A stretch of 26,847 nucleotides of DNA from Halanaerobium sp046541575 (GTDB lineage Bacteria > Bacillota > Halanaerobiia > Halanaerobiales > Halanaerobiaceae), in the NCBI GenBank assembly GCA_046541575.1, contig JBKHDA010000028.1, positions 1 to 26,847 of the forward strand. The letters run 5' to 3'. A model generated the notes under the pieces. The model ran no database searches and was not told where the DNA came from. It saw only the letters and a program-made list of their open reading frames with translations. Made by a program: the position numbers and the translations under genes. Positions 1 through 6,862 of this stretch are shown piece after piece (position 1 is the stretch's first letter; each line of letters begins with the position of its first letter).

Positions 1-540
1 TTCAAATTCAAAAGTATTATCAGCTATCGAAAAACTAACAAATGGTTCAATTAAAACTGTTACATTTATTTCCCAGTCAAGATCAGCAATAGTTATAATT
101 CCAGTATATTCACCGGGTTCGAAAAAAGCAGCCTCTTTTGTTAATCCTAATTTAAACCAGCTTTTTTCCTGATTCTTTTTCATGATCAAATAACGATGTT
201 GTGTATCCAGTGTTTCCTGCTTTTGAAGATGAGGAGTTTCTAATATTATATACCGGGCTGGAATTTCTTTTCCCTTTGAGTTTTCTAAAATAAACTTATC
301 TAAATAAACATTTTCGTTTTTTGTTACATTTTTTGTTCCATTTTCAGCTTCAGAATTAGAACTTTTTATCTCTACAGGATCAGAAATTACTTCCCGGGGG
401 TAATTAAGAGAAAGGTTGAGTTCATAGTCAGAAACGGTTAATCCTGCAGCTAATGTATTGATATTAATAATAATTAGGATGAAGATTACTAAAGCAAAAA
501 CTAAATTAAATTTTTTTGAGAGTCTAATTTCCAACTTCAT
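1..540 (-). CDS. Exported protein of unknown function, N-terminal part (runs off left edge)
   Basis: An open frame of 180 codons starts with ATG at 540 and is still open at base 1, so the C-terminus is missing. The ATG directly follows AAAGGAGGGG. Residues 1-10 are basic (MKLEIRLSKK) and about 22 hydrophobic residues follow, ending near NTLAAG. This is a signal peptide, or less likely an anchor, with no lipobox cysteine. The rest is polar and rich in alternating beta-type residues, as in Ig-like or pilus-type extracellular domains, but I recognise no family. A segment around residues 60-75 is rich in Asn, Glu, Ser and Lys and may be a linker. Two activator-type promoter copies lie upstream and point at this gene. 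The product is therefore probably a regulated surface or periplasmic protein; this is inference. Confidence 0.75.
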   Translation of the reverse strand, partial: MKLEIRLSKKFNLVFALVIFILIIININTLAAGLTVSDYELNLSLNYPREVISDPVEIKSSNSEAENGTKNVTKNENVYLDKFILENSKGKEIPARYIILETPHLQKQETLDTQHRYLIMKKNQEKSWFKLGLTKEAAFFEPGEYTGIITIADLDWEINVTVLIEPFVSFSIADNTFEFE

Positions 541-649
541 CCCCTCCTTTTTTAACATATAATTTTCTTTTATTTTATAAAATGGAATATTTGTAACTTG
601 TTAAATTTTTATCTAATAATTAATTTTTTTATAATTAACTTCTAACTTA

Positions 650-709
650 ATAATAACAGGTTTTTCTCTCAAAATTATTTAAATAAACTCTAAAAAATCT
701 CTAAAAGAT
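650..709 (-). promoter_or_regulatory. Activator-type promoter, proximal copy
   Basis: Read on the minus strand, two 11-bp units (ATCTTTTAGAG at 709-699, ATTTTTTAGAG at 698-688) stand 9 bp upstream of a poor -35 (ATAATT, 678-673). After 17 bp comes an extended -10 (TGT then TATTAT, 655-650). A weak -35 beside period-11 direct repeats is the layout of OmpR/SARP-type activator sites. The promoter points to the exported protein gene that starts at 540, leaving a leader of about 100 nt. Motifs are seen; activation is inferred. Confidence 0.5.
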
Positions 710-720
710 GATATTTTAGT

Positions 721-777
721 CAGGGGCTGAATTTTCAGCCCCTGCCTTGTAGTGGAAAAGTGTTAGTTTAATAACAC
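721..777 (-). other. Two adjacent hairpins between the paired promoters
   Basis: Bases 760-777 form a perfect 6-bp stem (GTGTTA/TAACAC) with a 6-nt loop, followed on the minus strand by TTTTCC. Bases 721-744 form a perfect 11-bp stem (CAGGGGCTGAA/TTCAGCCCCTG) with a 2-nt loop but no real U tract. Both would lie in a transcript started by the distal promoter copy. They could end or stabilise a short RNA, or the GC-rich one may be an unrelated palindrome. Confidence 0.4.
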
Positions 778-891
778 CTGCACTGCTAATTAAAAAAATA
801 AGTCTGAAATTAATCAAGAAAAATTATAATTAAGATTATAAAGATAAACTTTAATTATATATTTCTTATTCCTCGTTTAATTTCTAAATTA

Positions 892-951
892 ATAATAACA
901 ATTTCATCTATAATAATTATGTAATTAATCTCTAAAAAATCTCTAAAAGAT
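892..951 (-). promoter_or_regulatory. Activator-type promoter, distal copy
   Basis: This has the same design as the proximal copy, with identical spacing: the two 11-bp units at 951-930, 9 bp, ATAATT at 920-915, 17 bp, then TGT and TATTAT (897-892). It would start a transcript near 885 running left through the hairpins at 760-777 and 721-744. I see no convincing open frame with a ribosome binding site in the first 150 nt. Confidence 0.45.
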
Positions 952-1051
952 AAAAATTATATATTATTTTATATTTTAAGTCTTAACTTATAAGTAAAAC
1001 CATAAAAAGAAAATTAATACTCCAGATTAATCTTCAGATCATTCAAGTCAA

Positions 1052-1075
1052 AGCCCCGGCTTAACAGCCGGGGCT
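1052..1075. other. GC-rich perfect hairpin
   Basis: AGCCCCGGCT (1052-1061) pairs perfectly with AGCCGGGGCT (1066-1075) across a TAAC loop. It stands out in a stretch that is otherwise about 75-80% AT. No U tract follows on either strand, so a simple terminator is unlikely. A small palindrome (AGCAC-T-GTGCT) follows at about 1082-1092. The role is unknown. Confidence 0.5.
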
Positions 1076-1099
1076 AAACGAAGCACTGTGCTCCGAGAT

Positions 1100-1275
1100 A
1101 AATAAATTATCCATAATTCAAATGTTTTCTCCGATAATTTCTTTTTTAGAATTTTGGCTCAGACTATTTTCCCATTTATAGCGTCTGTTACTCTAATATC
1201 AACTGCACAGCTAGCTACTGCATACTCTTTGATACCACCCTTAGCTCAAATAATAAGGCCTAAACCTCCAGTCCT
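1100..1275 (-). pseudogene. Remnant of a CsgG-like (curli secretion/LpoB-type) protein gene
   Basis: On the minus strand the frame from about 1275 reads RTGGLGLII, a UGA stop, then AKGGIKEYAVASCAVDIR, VTDAINGKIV, a second UGA at 1161-1159, and AKILKKKLSEKTFEL. The GGLG, AVDIRVTDAxxGKIV arrangement resembles the strand pair near the C-terminal half of the CsgG family, where E. coli CsgG has IAVNLRVVNVSTGEIL. Both UGA codons sit where tryptophan is plausible in relatives. No start, ribosome site or upstream frame exists: a TAA stands just before the arginine. This looks like a decayed fragment. The family call rests on a short match and is moderate. Confidence 0.4.
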
Positions 1276-1293
1276 TTAGAATAATTTTTAGCA

Positions 1294-1326
1294 GAAAAAA
1301 CAAAAAACCACCAATTACGGTGGTTT
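1294..1326 (-). terminator. Rho-independent terminator after the SARP-like gene
   Basis: On the minus strand the perfect 8-bp stem AAACCACC/GGTGGTTT has a 6-nt loop and is followed by TTTGTTTTTT. It lies about 43 bp after the stop codon at 1369. Confidence 0.85.
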
Positions 1327-1368
1327 AAAAATATACTTTAATTTTTTTCATAACTATTTATTTATACT

Positions 1369-2502
1369 CTAACTAATCTCTTTAATATCAATTGATGGTT
1401 TTTTGCTCAATTCTAAGTCCTGACAAAATTTATTAAAACGATTCATAATTATTCCACTACTCATCATATTTGTATCCAGCAGAAGTAAATGCATTTTATT
1501 ATTTGAAACACACATAACATCACAGTTACGTAGCATTGCAGCTATTTTACCCGCTGCTTCTGCAAAAGAAATGGGTAATTTAACATCACTAAAATCCAGT
1601 TTAATCATTACAAATTCCTTTTTTAATCTTTTTACATGTCTCCTTTCCAGATCATATATTTTTTTAAAAACATCAATATTACAGATCATAGCCCCTGAGT
1701 TTTCATCTTCTTCAAAAATTATTTCTTCTTCAATTTTAGCTGACACTTCACGGCTCAGCTTGATTTTATGATATTCATTTTTTAATTCCTGACCGGGTAA
1801 AACATCAAGCTCTTTTTTTAAGATCAGCTCACATTTTTTGTAACTGTTAATTGCCTCAGCGATTCGGCCCAGCTTAACCAGAGCTTTAATATAAAGTAAA
1901 TAAAAATTTTCTCGATAAGGATCGTGCTCTATACCACGGTGCAGATAATTGACTGTATCTCTATATCGCTGAGCTGAATATAGTTTATCACTCAGAGTTT
2001 CAATTAAAATTAAATAATTTTCTCGTAAATCTTCCCGCTGGATTTCAGTCCAGCCTTCATAGCGCAGAGAAGGAAAAAAATCTCCGCGATAAAGTTTAAA
2101 CAACTGCTCCATTTCTTCTCTACTTAGCTCCTCGTTGGAATTCAGCAGTTCAGTTTTTTTCTCAAAATACTCCCAGTCACACCAGATCTGATAATCATCA
2201 TTAATAGAATAACCACCACTTACTGATTCAACAATATCTTTAGGGATCCCATCTTTAGCCAGTGACCTTCTTAATAAATAAATAGTATTATATAATTTAT
2301 TTTTGCCGTCCTCAAGATCAGATTCTTCCCAAAAAATATCCACTAATTCTTCTGCAGCAACATTCCTTTCTTTAGCCAGTAAAAGATACATTAATAAATA
2401 CAGAGCACGTTTAGAAATCCAGTTACTTCCATCAACCTTTTTCCCCTGATACTCCAAATAAAATGGACCCAGACCATAGAAATTAATCTTCTCCTCATTC
2501 AT
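1369..2502 (-). CDS. SARP/BTAD-family transcriptional regulator with a GGDEF-like C-terminal region
   Basis: I chose the ATG at 2502 (MNEEKINFYGLGPFYLEY, 377 aa) because a G7 purine tract stands 5 nt upstream; the frame extends 11 codons further without a better site. Residues 1-95 match an OmpR/SARP winged helix (beta start, then ISKRALYLLMYLLL and NKLYNTIYLLRRSLA). Residues 100-250 match the BTAD helical repeat domain (LYRGDFFPSL, ENYLILIETLSDKLY, PYRENFYLLYIKALVKLGR). Residues 270-377 have the shape of a GGDEF/cyclase-type domain (EFVMIKLDF, AAMLRNCDVMCV, MHLLLLD) but lack the GGDEF motif. It is probably a DNA-binding activator whose tail is a sensor or a dead domain. It follows the alcohol dehydrogenase gene by about 85 bp and may also be read from that operon. 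Likely targets are the period-11 repeats at 688-709 and 930-951; this is inference. Confidence 0.8.
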   Translation of the reverse strand: MNEEKINFYGLGPFYLEYQGKKVDGSNWISKRALYLLMYLLLAKERNVAAEELVDIFWEESDLEDGKNKLYNTIYLLRRSLAKDGIPKDIVESVSGGYSINDDYQIWCDWEYFEKKTELLNSNEELSREEMEQLFKLYRGDFFPSLRYEGWTEIQREDLRENYLILIETLSDKLYSAQRYRDTVNYLHRGIEHDPYRENFYLLYIKALVKLGRIAEAINSYKKCELILKKELDVLPGQELKNEYHKIKLSREVSAKIEEEIIFEEDENSGAMICNIDVFKKIYDLERRHVKRLKKEFVMIKLDFSDVKLPISFAEAAGKIAAMLRNCDVMCVSNNKMHLLLLDTNMMSSGIIMNRFNKFCQDLELSKKPSIDIKEIS

Positions 2503-2549
2503 AAAAACCCCCCCAAAAGTAAATTTTCTAGACAAGAACTATTAAAAGG

Positions 2550-2576
2550 GGCATTTGTCATTTCTGCCAAATGTCC
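2550..2576 (-). terminator. Weak terminator-like hairpin between adh and the SARP-like gene
   Basis: On the minus strand GG-A-CATTTG pairs with CAAATGCC across about 10 nt, with one bulged A, and is followed by CCTTTTAATAG. The U tract is poor, so it could attenuate rather than block read-through. Confidence 0.35.
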
Positions 2577-2588
2577 ATTATTTTAAAT

Positions 2589-3779
2589 TTAAAATGCAGA
2601 TTCTAAAATACTCTCTATATCATCTCTGTTAACCTGTCCCGCAGAATTTAGAAGAGCACTATTATGCATTGCTTTATCAATAATCTGATTGAACTCCGAT
2701 CTTTTAACTCCAATTTCTTCTAAACGCAGAGGAATATCAGTTAAAGAACGCAGTTCAATTAAAATATCTACTACAGAATTAACAGCCATTAAAGCTCTAT
2801 CTTCTGCTTTAATATTTGCAAATTTTTCTGCTCCTTCTAGGGCTAGTAAAATATCCTCATAAGAATTTCTGCAGTACTCAAACTTTAAATTATAAAACAT
2901 TCCATGGGGTAATAGCACAGCCAGAGCATCCCCATGAGATACATCTGATATTTTCTCACAGGCATCACCAACAGCATGAATAATCCCTGCATGAGAATTT
3001 GCAAATGCTATGCCGGACATTAAGGCTGCATTATTCATTTCAGTTCTGTATTGTTTATTATTAACATCATTAACAAGTGCTTTAAGATTTTTCCCGATCA
3101 ATTTTAAAGCAGAAAAAGCATAGGCATCACTGAGCGGATTTGTCTGCAGACCCGTATAAGCTTCAACTGCATGTACCAGAGCATCAAGACCTGTAGAAGC
3201 ACTGAGTCTTGGCGGCAGTGTAAATGTCATTTTAGGATCAATAACTGCAAGGTCCGGCATCAATTTGCTGGAAATAAACTCCAGGTCTTTTTTGCTTTTC
3301 TGATCACTTATAACAGCATTTAAAGCTGCCTCTGAACCGGTTCCACTTGTAGTTGGAATCACAATAAAAGGCTGCATATCTCCATGTGCAGTGTCAATTC
3401 CGGTCAATTTTTTTAAATCTTCAACGCCCTCAGAAATAATTAAATTAACTCCTTTGGCAGTATCAATTGCTGCTTCTCCACCAAGAGCAATAATTCCATC
3501 ACAATTTAATTCTTTATATCTCTCTGAAGCTTTTTTTACAATTTCCAGGGTAGCTTGATTAGGAATAGTTCTGATAATCTGGCGCTGATTTATTTCTATA
3601 TTTTTTAGGCTGGCAAGTAGAACATCCAATACTTTGATTTCATCTAAAGTCTGATTGGTCAATATTAAAGGAGTGCTGACATGCAGTTGTTCCAGTTCAT
3701 AGTTTAAAGTTGATAAAGCCTGCTCTCCCGAATTTATCTTAACAGGACTAAAAAATTCGAAATAATTCGAAGTTTGCAT
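2589..3779 (-). CDS. Iron-containing (group III) alcohol dehydrogenase
   Basis: The 396-aa protein is the usual length for this family, which interconverts alcohols and aldehydes or ketones with NAD(P)H. An N-terminal nucleotide-binding half (1-185) is followed by a helical metal half. Likely metal ligands are visible: Asp and His in LDALVHAVEAYTG (about 200-210), and His in AGIIHAVGDA and VSHGDALAVLLPHG (about 265-290). The TTSGTGSEA motif near 145 is intact. The usual GGGS turn that holds the cofactor diphosphate reads GGEAAIDTAK here, which is unusual. Its ATG directly abuts the TAA of the SCP2-like gene, so the two are translationally coupled. Substrate cannot be told from sequence. A short- to medium-chain alcohol is likely in fermentation. 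Confidence 0.88.
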   Translation of the reverse strand: MQTSNYFEFFSPVKINSGEQALSTLNYELEQLHVSTPLILTNQTLDEIKVLDVLLASLKNIEINQRQIIRTIPNQATLEIVKKASERYKELNCDGIIALGGEAAIDTAKGVNLIISEGVEDLKKLTGIDTAHGDMQPFIVIPTTSGTGSEAALNAVISDQKSKKDLEFISSKLMPDLAVIDPKMTFTLPPRLSASTGLDALVHAVEAYTGLQTNPLSDAYAFSALKLIGKNLKALVNDVNNKQYRTEMNNAALMSGIAFANSHAGIIHAVGDACEKISDVSHGDALAVLLPHGMFYNLKFEYCRNSYEDILLALEGAEKFANIKAEDRALMAVNSVVDILIELRSLTDIPLRLEEIGVKRSEFNQIIDKAMHNSALLNSAGQVNRDDIESILESAF

Positions 3780-4286
3780 TTAAATTTCACCCTTTTCTCT
3801 AGATAAAAATATTGCTTTAATAATTAACTGCAGCCGAGATATTTTTCTTTCAAAATCATGATTTAATAACTCCTCAGAAAATTTATCAGCCATAATATAG
3901 AACTCGACAATTTCTAAAATATAAATAAAGGAGACTGCATATTCCATATCACCTTCCAAAATCACCTTGTGCTCAGAAAAAGCCTGCCTTATTCCTTCTT
4001 TAGCTGAAAAAACTTGATATGCAAACTCTTCATCTTTAAAATATATCTTTAAATCAACATTTTCAGGATGATTGTGGTAGCCGTAGTATTTAATTTCATT
4101 TTTATTTTTTTTAAGTATAATATATGGACTATTTTTATCAACAGCCACTGCAGCACTAAAATTTTTCGGCAAAAAGGATAATTCTTTTTCTATTTTTAGA
4201 TCTTTATCAGATAAAATAGTAAAAGATCTTCCTATAAGTGATAGTATAAATTTATCAATTAAATGATGCAGATATTTCAAAATCAA
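3780..4286 (-). CDS. SCP2-like (sterol carrier fold) protein
   Basis: The 168-aa protein has no signal peptide. Residues 75-130 fit the SCP2 lipid-binding pattern: VDLKIYFKDEEFAYQVF, then AFSEHKVILEGDMEYAVSF, where family members have a glycine-rich loop and KVEGD before the last helix. The N-terminus (LHHLIDKFILSLIGRSFTIL) is amphipathic. The start is TTG at 4286 with GAGGGGG just upstream; TTG at 4280 is also possible. It sits 11 bp after ywlG and abuts the alcohol dehydrogenase start, so it is co-transcribed with both. In this family the fold binds hydrophobic ligands. Delivery of a hydrophobic substrate to the dehydrogenase is a guess. Confidence 0.6.
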   Translation of the reverse strand: MILKYLHHLIDKFILSLIGRSFTILSDKDLKIEKELSFLPKNFSAAVAVDKNSPYIILKKNKNEIKYYGYHNHPENVDLKIYFKDEEFAYQVFSAKEGIRQAFSEHKVILEGDMEYAVSFIYILEIVEFYIMADKFSEELLNHDFERKISRLQLIIKAIFLSREKGEI

Positions 4287-4297
4287 AGCCCCCTCTA

Positions 4298-4846
4298 TTA
4301 AAAATCTCTATATTTAGCTCTCACTCCACCTACCAGTTTCAACCTTGTTCTAGCTGCAGTAAGATGGGCCTCACCAATTTCTGTAATTGATAGTCTAACC
4401 GGTACTGCTACATTTTTAAGATGCATACCAATTAAAGCATCACCAATATCAATACCAAGATCTGCTTCCATATTTTCTACAGTCACAGCTTCTTCAAATT
4501 CTTTAAATGCAGCTGCCGCAAATGCACCCCCGGCTGATCTGTGTGGTATGACATTTACCTCATTAAAAGAATATTTCTGCTGTGCTTCTTTTTCTATAAC
4601 CAGTGAACGATTAATATGCTCACAGCCCTGGACTGCAAGATAAAGATCAAATTCCCTTACAATTGAAATTATTTTCTTAATAATTTTATCTCCTAAATCA
4701 ATATCCGTAGCTGACCCAATTTTTTTACCCTGTATCTCACTTGTACTTCCACCTAATAGAAAAATAGATCCAGCTTCCGGTTTAGCTATATTTATTAATT
4801 CTCTGATGGCTTTTTCGACATCAGTTAATATTTTTGTTGTCTGCAT
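4298..4846 (-). CDS. ywlG: UPF0340/TIGR01440 family protein (YwlG-like)
   Basis: The 182-aa protein matches the YwlG family over its whole length. Recognisable stretches are FLLGGSTSEIQGKKIGS near 30-45, the AVQGCEHINRSLVIE block near 70-85, VNVIPHRSAGGAFA near 97-110 and DIGDALIGMHLKNVAVPVR near 135-150. The family is widespread in Firmicutes; no biochemical role is established that I know of. ATG at 4846 is preceded by AAAGGAG at good spacing. It is the first gene of the ywlG-SCP2-adh operon and has a clear sigma-A promoter at 4879-4907. Confidence 0.9.
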   Translation of the reverse strand: MQTTKILTDVEKAIRELINIAKPEAGSIFLLGGSTSEIQGKKIGSATDIDLGDKIIKKIISIVREFDLYLAVQGCEHINRSLVIEKEAQQKYSFNEVNVIPHRSAGGAFAAAAFKEFEEAVTVENMEADLGIDIGDALIGMHLKNVAVPVRLSITEIGEAHLTAARTRLKLVGGVRAKYRDF

Positions 4847-4878
4847 TAAAATCTCCTTTCTAACTTATCTATAACTAT

Positions 4879-4907
4879 ATTTTAACTCAAAAATGCATAT
4901 ATCGCAA
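4879..4907 (-). promoter_or_regulatory. Sigma-A promoter of the ywlG operon
   Basis: TTGCGA (4907-4902), 17 bp, TAAAAT (4884-4879). The start would be near 4872, leaving a leader of about 25 nt before the ATG at 4846. Confidence 0.65.
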
Positions 4908-4950
4908 ATATGTGATTTTTTGTACAAAGTTATATTTTTGCTTTTTAGAT

Positions 4951-4976
4951 GAAAAAAAGCCGGAAATCTCCGACTT
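4951..4976 (-). terminator. Rho-independent terminator after the 5018-6022 gene
   Basis: On the minus strand AAGTCGGA pairs with TCCGGCTT (one G-U pair) across GATT and runs directly into a T tract. It stands about 42 bp after the stop codon. Confidence 0.8.
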
Positions 4977-5017
4977 ATTAGTGATTAGAATTCTATATAC
5001 TGATTTTTGATTGACTT

Positions 5018-6022
5018 TTATGATTTAGCAGTTATTTCTGCTTCTAACTCAAAATAACGCTCTCTGGCAGATTCGGACAACTCATTCAATATTTTTTCTC
5101 TAAATTTAAAAGCTAATTTTTTTCGATCATGTTTTTTATTATCATCTAATATTTCTGACCAGCTGATTTTACTGCTCTTATTAAAAAGATCATAATCAAC
5201 CAGTCTCTCACCCTGGCTGTTATATTCAAAAGCAAATAATATTTTTTTGATTTCAAGTGGTGATAAAAATGTAAAGAGTCTTACCTGATAAGCAGTAATT
5301 GAAAATAGGGCAAATGCATGATCCTTAGTCCAGGATTCTCCCAGTATAATTCCTGCTTCTAAATCAGATAAAATTGTGATTAACCTTTCATATTCTAACT
5401 CATAAAGCTCATCAGAATCATAAATATTAATTTTTAATTCTGACCACTGATGATCTTCAAGTCCATGGGTTATATATCGGACAGCATCCCGCCTCAGCTC
5501 TTCAAAAACTAAAGTGGCTTCTTTTTTTACTAAAATATTATCCCTTACTTTTTTTAGGGATTTTAATCTGGACTTAATTGGCTGTTCAGTAAATGAAATT
5601 ATTGTACTGTCAGTACTCCCCTGATCGATTCCTTCTAAAATTGAAACTTCTTCAGCCTGATAATTTTCAATAATTTCTTCTATAACTTTCTGCCCTTTTT
5701 TAGGTATTCTCATCACTAGCTGTCCTGGTCCGGCAGTTGCATACTCTACCGCTTTACTTAAATTGTGATTATTTAGAATCATTGTCAAAAGTGCTGTAGA
5801 ATTCATTGCTAAATATAAAATTAAATCTGAATCTCCTACCTTTAAACTTTCTTTTTTGTAATCACTTAAAAAAACTATTACAGATTCTTCTGCTGCAAGT
5901 TTAATAGCTGTTTGGAAATCTAATTTCCTGAGATCAGTTTTTTTAGCAAGATTTTGATAAAAAGATTCTGGGTCTTTAACTTTTAAAAATAAATAGCGGG
6001 GACCACTGCGCACAAAATTCAT
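5018..6022 (-). CDS. Uncharacterised 334-aa cytoplasmic protein
   Basis: I do not recognise this family. The ATG at 6022 has GGGAGTGA 7 nt upstream; a TTG one codon earlier is less well placed. The protein has no signal peptide or convincing membrane segment. Residues 1-140 contain SGPRYLFLKVKDPESFYQ and a small-residue loop, ATAGPGQLVMRIPKKG, near 96-111. Residues 150-200 are charged and helical. The C-terminal third is acidic and mixed helix/strand (ESWTKDHAFALFSITAYQVR), ending in a Glu/Arg-rich helix. It is a single-gene unit between two terminators, with its promoter probably overlapping the upstream terminator. Composition matches its neighbours, so recent transfer is not indicated. Confidence 0.7.
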   Translation of the reverse strand: MNFVRSGPRYLFLKVKDPESFYQNLAKKTDLRKLDFQTAIKLAAEESVIVFLSDYKKESLKVGDSDLILYLAMNSTALLTMILNNHNLSKAVEYATAGPGQLVMRIPKKGQKVIEEIIENYQAEEVSILEGIDQGSTDSTIISFTEQPIKSRLKSLKKVRDNILVKKEATLVFEELRRDAVRYITHGLEDHQWSELKINIYDSDELYELEYERLITILSDLEAGIILGESWTKDHAFALFSITAYQVRLFTFLSPLEIKKILFAFEYNSQGERLVDYDLFNKSSKISWSEILDDNKKHDRKKLAFKFREKILNELSESARERYFELEAEITAKS

Positions 6023-6070
6023 CAAATCACTCCCGGACTTTTAATTATTTAAAATTTCTTAAAATTTAAG

Positions 6071-6109
6071 CAAAAAAGAAATTAGCCAGATCATTGCAAA
6101 TCTGACTAA
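6071..6109 (-). terminator. Rho-independent terminator after the phosphoesterase gene
   Basis: On the minus strand TTAGTCAGAT pairs with ATCTGGCTAA (10 bp, one G-U pair) across 8 nt and is followed by TTTCTTTTTT. It lies just after the stop codon at 6123. Confidence 0.85.
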
Positions 6110-6122
6110 AATTAATTTCTAA

Positions 6123-6758
6123 TTAAATCATATTAAAAGTTTTATACTGTCTACCCTGGTCAACTGTCCAGGGATATTTAATTTTATAATCTTCCTTAGA
6201 AGGCAGAAGTAAATAATTAATATTTAAGATTCCATTAAAATACTTGCCCTGACTGTCAAAATTTTGTTTCTGGTTATGTCCAAAAAGATTAATGTCAGCA
6301 TTTAGAGGTAAGTTTTCAGGATAATGAGCCAGTCCGATTTTAACTCCACCCAGTTCGATTATACTTCCCTCAGCTAAAATTTCGCTTCGTTCCTTATTTC
6401 CCTTAATTATTTTTATATCATCATGATTTCCAGGAATATATATTATTCTGGCATTTGTTAATTTCTCAAGATTACTTATAAATTCAGCTGATTTTTTCTG
6501 ATAAAGTGGTAAGAGTTCTTCTCCAGCATTCTCTAATTTTAAATTATCTACCAGATCACCTGTATGAATAATAACGTCAGGTCGACTGTAGCTCAGCATT
6601 TTATAAATATGAGAATAAATAGTTTCAGGTGTATCACTGATATGCATTATTTTTAATTCACTGGAATTATGATATTCTTCCGGTAATTTATACCGGTTTT
6701 TAAAGTCAATAACTCCACTGCTTACATTTTTAAATACTTCTTTTAATACTGAAGTCAT
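6123..6758 (-). CDS. Calcineurin-like metallophosphoesterase with altered metal motifs
   Basis: The 211-aa protein carries the calcineurin-like motif series in order: HISDTPE near 41, HTGDLVDN near 66, IPGNHDD near 110, LAHYPE near 144 and GHNQKQ near 160. The family uses two metal ions to cleave phosphoester bonds. Two motifs differ from the usual form: D-x-H reads DTP, and GHxH reads GHNQ. So two metal-ligand histidines appear missing while the central GD and GNHD are intact. It may use one metal, have a different substrate or be a binding protein. ATG at 6758 follows GAGGAG. It is transcribed alone from the promoter at 6820-6848. It is clearly different from the canonical YfcE-type enzyme at 20273. 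Confidence 0.8.
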   Translation of the reverse strand: MTSVLKEVFKNVSSGVIDFKNRYKLPEEYHNSSELKIMHISDTPETIYSHIYKMLSYSRPDVIIHTGDLVDNLKLENAGEELLPLYQKKSAEFISNLEKLTNARIIYIPGNHDDIKIIKGNKERSEILAEGSIIELGGVKIGLAHYPENLPLNADINLFGHNQKQNFDSQGKYFNGILNINYLLLPSKEDYKIKYPWTVDQGRQYKTFNMI

Positions 6759-6819
6759 CTTATCACTCCTCTACTCATCTACTTTTTGACTTCATTAATT
6801 TTTTATTTTGTTATATTTA

Positions 6820-6848
6820 ATTATAATACTTTCAACTTTAAAATTCAA
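6820..6848 (-). promoter_or_regulatory. Sigma-A promoter of the phosphoesterase gene
   Basis: TTGAAT (6848-6843), 17 bp, TATAAT (6825-6820): a consensus -10 at ideal spacing, in the gap after the YtqA gene. Confidence 0.75.
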
Positions 6849-6862
6849 GCAATATTTTTTAT

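Larger units (their letters stand above)
640..951. repeat. Pair of diverged direct repeats about 70 bp long, 242 bp apart
   Basis: Bases 640-709 and 882-951 align without gaps. The identical blocks are at both ends: TTAATAATAACA at 647-658 and 889-900, and a 22-base block at 688-709 and 930-951. AATTAT is also shared at 673-678 and 915-920. The sequence between the blocks has drifted, so selection appears to keep the blocks rather than the whole repeat. Confidence 0.75.

Noticed and set aside
1367..1388. A third match to the period-11 repeat (CTCTAACTAAT then CTCTTTAATAT)
   Set aside because: It lies over the last codons and stop of the SARP-like gene, matches poorly, and no -35/-10 pair follows at the conserved spacing.
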